Origin: Gammaproteobacteria bacterium
GTDB lineage: Bacteria > Pseudomonadota > Gammaproteobacteria > SZUA-229
NCBI GenBank assembly: GCA_016764035.1
Contig: JAESSQ010000279.1
Coordinates: 1 to 6,635, forward strand
Length of the DNA stretch: 6,635 nt
Direction: 5' to 3'
In this document: positions 5,896 through 6,635 of the stretch, one piece after another
Layout: every line of letters starts with the position of its first letter
How positions within the stretch are numbered: the stretch's first letter is position 1
Program-made: the position numbers and the translations under genes
Notes under the pieces: model-generated
What the model was told of the DNA's origin: nothing
The model's input: the letters and a program-made list of their open reading frames with translations, nothing else
Databases searched by the model: none

Positions 5896-6635
5896 ATGAT
5901 TGAATCATATACACGATGGATAATACGTTGGAAATATTTGGTAACCCTCGCATCACTCGCATTAGTGTTTGCTGCTGCTTTTGGAGGACAATTTTTAGGA
6001 TTTAGTAATGACTACCGAATGTTTTTCGGTGAAGATAATCCTCAATTACTCGCATTTGAAAAAATGCAAAAAACCTTTAACAAAAATGACAATATTTTAT
6101 TTGTCATCACACCAAAATCCAAAAAAGTATTCAGTAGAGAAACACTCACTGTTATTCAAGACATAACACAGGAGGGATGGCAAATACCCTTTTCTACACG
6201 TGTCGACTCCATAACCAATCACCAACATACCATTGCCGAAGAAGACGACCTTATCGTAGACGACCTGGTACTCGACCCTTCTTCTCTATCAGACAACGAT
6301 TTGTTGGACATACAGTCTATCGCCATCAATGAACCAATGTTAGTTCACCGCCTGATTTCACCCGACAGTAAATTCGCAGGCGTTAACGTCACAGTACAAC
6401 TGCCTGGAAAGGCACTGGATGAAGTACCAAAAGCCGTCGCATTTGCTCGCGACATTAAACAACGCATGTTGGAAAAGTATCCTGAGGTTGAGATTCGTCT
6501 GGTCGGCATGGCGATGATGAACAATGCGTTTCCAGAGGCCAGCAAAGATGATGTCGCCAACCTGTACCCATTGGCGCTAGGTTTTATTGCCCTTACCCTG
6601 TTCCTTTTATTACGTGGTATTAGTGGCACCATCGC
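5896..6635 (+). CDS. RND-superfamily exporter (MmpL/HpnN-like), N-terminal part; continues past the window
   Basis: This is a predicted proton-driven inner-membrane transporter of the RND superfamily (the COG1033-type group that includes MmpL and the hopanoid transporter HpnN), not the AcrB drug-pump type. The frame is open from the ATG at 5896 to the window end, giving 246 complete codons. Visible order: short cytoplasmic YTRWIIRWKY (5-14), transmembrane segment 1 (about 14-34), then FSNDYRMFFGEDNPQLLAFEKMQKTF (36-61), a pattern typical of this group at the start of the first periplasmic domain. A periplasmic domain follows to about 220, with FVITPKSK and RLVGMAMMNNAF, and then transmembrane segment 2 (about 223-239). 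Family members usually have about 750-900 residues and 12 membrane segments, so roughly two thirds lies beyond the edge. It probably forms an operon with the TetR gene. The substrate cannot be told; lipids or other hydrophobic molecules are typical of the group. Confidence 0.85.
   Translation, partial: MIESYTRWIIRWKYLVTLASLALVFAAAFGGQFLGFSNDYRMFFGEDNPQLLAFEKMQKTFNKNDNILFVITPKSKKVFSRETLTVIQDITQEGWQIPFSTRVDSITNHQHTIAEEDDLIVDDLVLDPSSLSDNDLLDIQSIAINEPMLVHRLISPDSKFAGVNVTVQLPGKALDEVPKAVAFARDIKQRMLEKYPEVEIRLVGMAMMNNAFPEASKDDVANLYPLALGFIALTLFLLLRGISGTI

Noticed and set aside
6345..6632. A 95-codon minus-strand reading frame at the right end
   Set aside because: It is antisense to the RND exporter frame, whose membrane segments and family motifs are clear.

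Overview
The window looks like an ordinary chromosomal segment of a moderately AT-rich gammaproteobacterium. The encoded YccA, TilS, AccA and TruD read as close relatives of the Escherichia coli proteins and keep their signature motifs. An accA-tilS pair on one strand is also typical of this class. I cannot fix the genus from sequence alone. There are no RNA genes, insertion sequences, CRISPR arrays or attachment sites, and no gene-free stretch longer than about 100 bases.

Layout: (1) Bases 2-553, plus strand, hold the 3' part of a YccA/Bax-inhibitor-1 membrane protein gene whose start lies left of the window. (2) A hairpin at 575-601 with A and T tracts on both sides can terminate both yccA and the convergent tilS. 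(3) Bases 624-4273, minus strand, carry truD, accA and tilS in transcription order: a tRNA pseudouridine-13 synthase, the acetyl-CoA carboxylase alpha subunit and tRNA(Ile)-lysidine synthetase. The gaps are 82 and 97-100 bases, so they may be co-transcribed or have internal promoters. (4) A 97-base divergent region separates truD from a plus-strand SGNH/GDSL hydrolase related to TesA, which carries a lipoprotein signal (4371-4997). (5) Bases 5080-5847 encode a TetR-family regulator, followed 48 bases later by the start of an RND-superfamily (MmpL/HpnN-like) exporter that runs off the right edge.

The left and middle parts are housekeeping functions: inner-membrane proteostasis, tRNA modification and the committed step of fatty acid synthesis. 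The right part looks like a regulated export module. The most notable detail is the control region of the TetR gene. A perfect 6-1-6 inverted repeat fills most of the 17-base spacer of a sigma-70-like promoter, and that promoter's predicted start point falls on the ATG itself. This suggests an autoregulated and possibly leaderless regulator mRNA. I found no convincing evidence of a wholly new system; the observations below are mostly regulatory or gene-order oddities.
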